A stretch of DNA of 23,098 nt from Phycisphaerales bacterium UBA1910 (GTDB lineage: Bacteria; Planctomycetota; Phycisphaerae; Phycisphaerales; UBA1924): positions 71,355 to 94,452 of the forward strand of contig DDGE01000022.1 of NCBI GenBank assembly GCA_002337545.1, in the 5' to 3' direction. Positions 23,027 through 23,098 of this stretch are shown here, piece after piece (within the stretch, counting starts at the first letter, position 1; every line of letters starts with the position of its first letter). Under the pieces are notes generated by a model. It made no database searches. It worked only from the letters and a program-made list of their open reading frames with translations, and was not told where the DNA came from. Made by a program: the position numbers and the translations under genes.

Positions 23027-23098
23027 TCACACGGACCAGCTCAGTGCCGTCTTCTGCTCGGAGATTGACCAGAGCTTGGCGGCCATTTCCTGATCGGT
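23027..23098 (-). CDS. C-terminus of a probable short-chain dehydrogenase/reductase, partial
   Basis: Only the last 23 codons are inside the window. They encode TDQEMAAKLWSISEQKTALS, then W-S-V and a TGA stop. The E-M-A-x-x-LW-x-x-SE pattern resembles the C-terminal helix of SDR-family oxidoreductases. This identification is weak because so little is visible. Confidence 0.4.
   Translation of the reverse strand, partial: TDQEMAAKLWSISEQKTALSWSV

Overview
The window looks like a GC-rich chromosome segment from a planctomycete, most likely of the Phycisphaerae. This is inferred from gene style, not from a marker gene. The signs are secreted proteins ending in a dockerin-like Cys-containing tail, a short protein with a VPSPGT-type PEP-CTERM anchor, membrane proteins carrying CPECG/CxYCGY zinc ribbons, and glnS and gltX side by side in a bacterial genome.

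Left part (1-5350): two neighbouring minus-strand genes encode large secreted beta-rich proteins that look like paralogues, the first cut by the window edge. They are followed by a PEP-CTERM protein (+) and, tail to tail with it, an AraC-family regulator (-). Centre-left (5385-9691, all minus): glutaminyl-tRNA synthetase, a small zinc-ribbon protein, and an EF-G-like GTPase followed by a clear intrinsic terminator. Centre (9906-15152): two tandem, translationally coupled membrane proteins with a zinc ribbon at each end, then a secreted FG-GAP/VCBS repeat protein with a dockerin-like tail on the other strand. At 15296-17020 lies gltX, with an unusual insertion after its KMSKR motif.

Right part (17040-21800) is an accessory region. 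It starts with a cluster of REP-like hairpin repeats, then a minus-strand HTH-like protein whose 3' end runs into those repeats. Upstream of that gene is a regulatory region with two copies of a 16-bp direct repeat containing TGTGCGCACA. A 125-bp inverted-repeat element and a consensus -10 box lead into an AT-richer two-gene module: a SIR2-domain protein and a HerA-type ATPase, overlapping by ATGA. This matches the architecture of the known SIR2-HerA anti-phage defence systems (NAD-consuming effector plus hexameric ATPase). In this sequence HerA is split by a one-base frameshift between its N-terminal barrel and its ATPase domain, so the system is either decayed or affected by a sequencing error. 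Directly behind herA, in opposite orientation, sits a degraded 3' fragment of an isocitrate dehydrogenase gene, reminiscent of the icd fragments left by elements that integrate into icd. A further copy of the left-hand repeat lies beyond it.

The right end returns to ordinary chromosome: an Old Yellow Enzyme-family ene-reductase preceded by an 18-bp perfect palindrome that looks like a TetR-type operator, a large hairpin, and the C-terminus of what is probably a short-chain dehydrogenase. I see no tRNA, rRNA, CRISPR array, transposase or integrase in the window.
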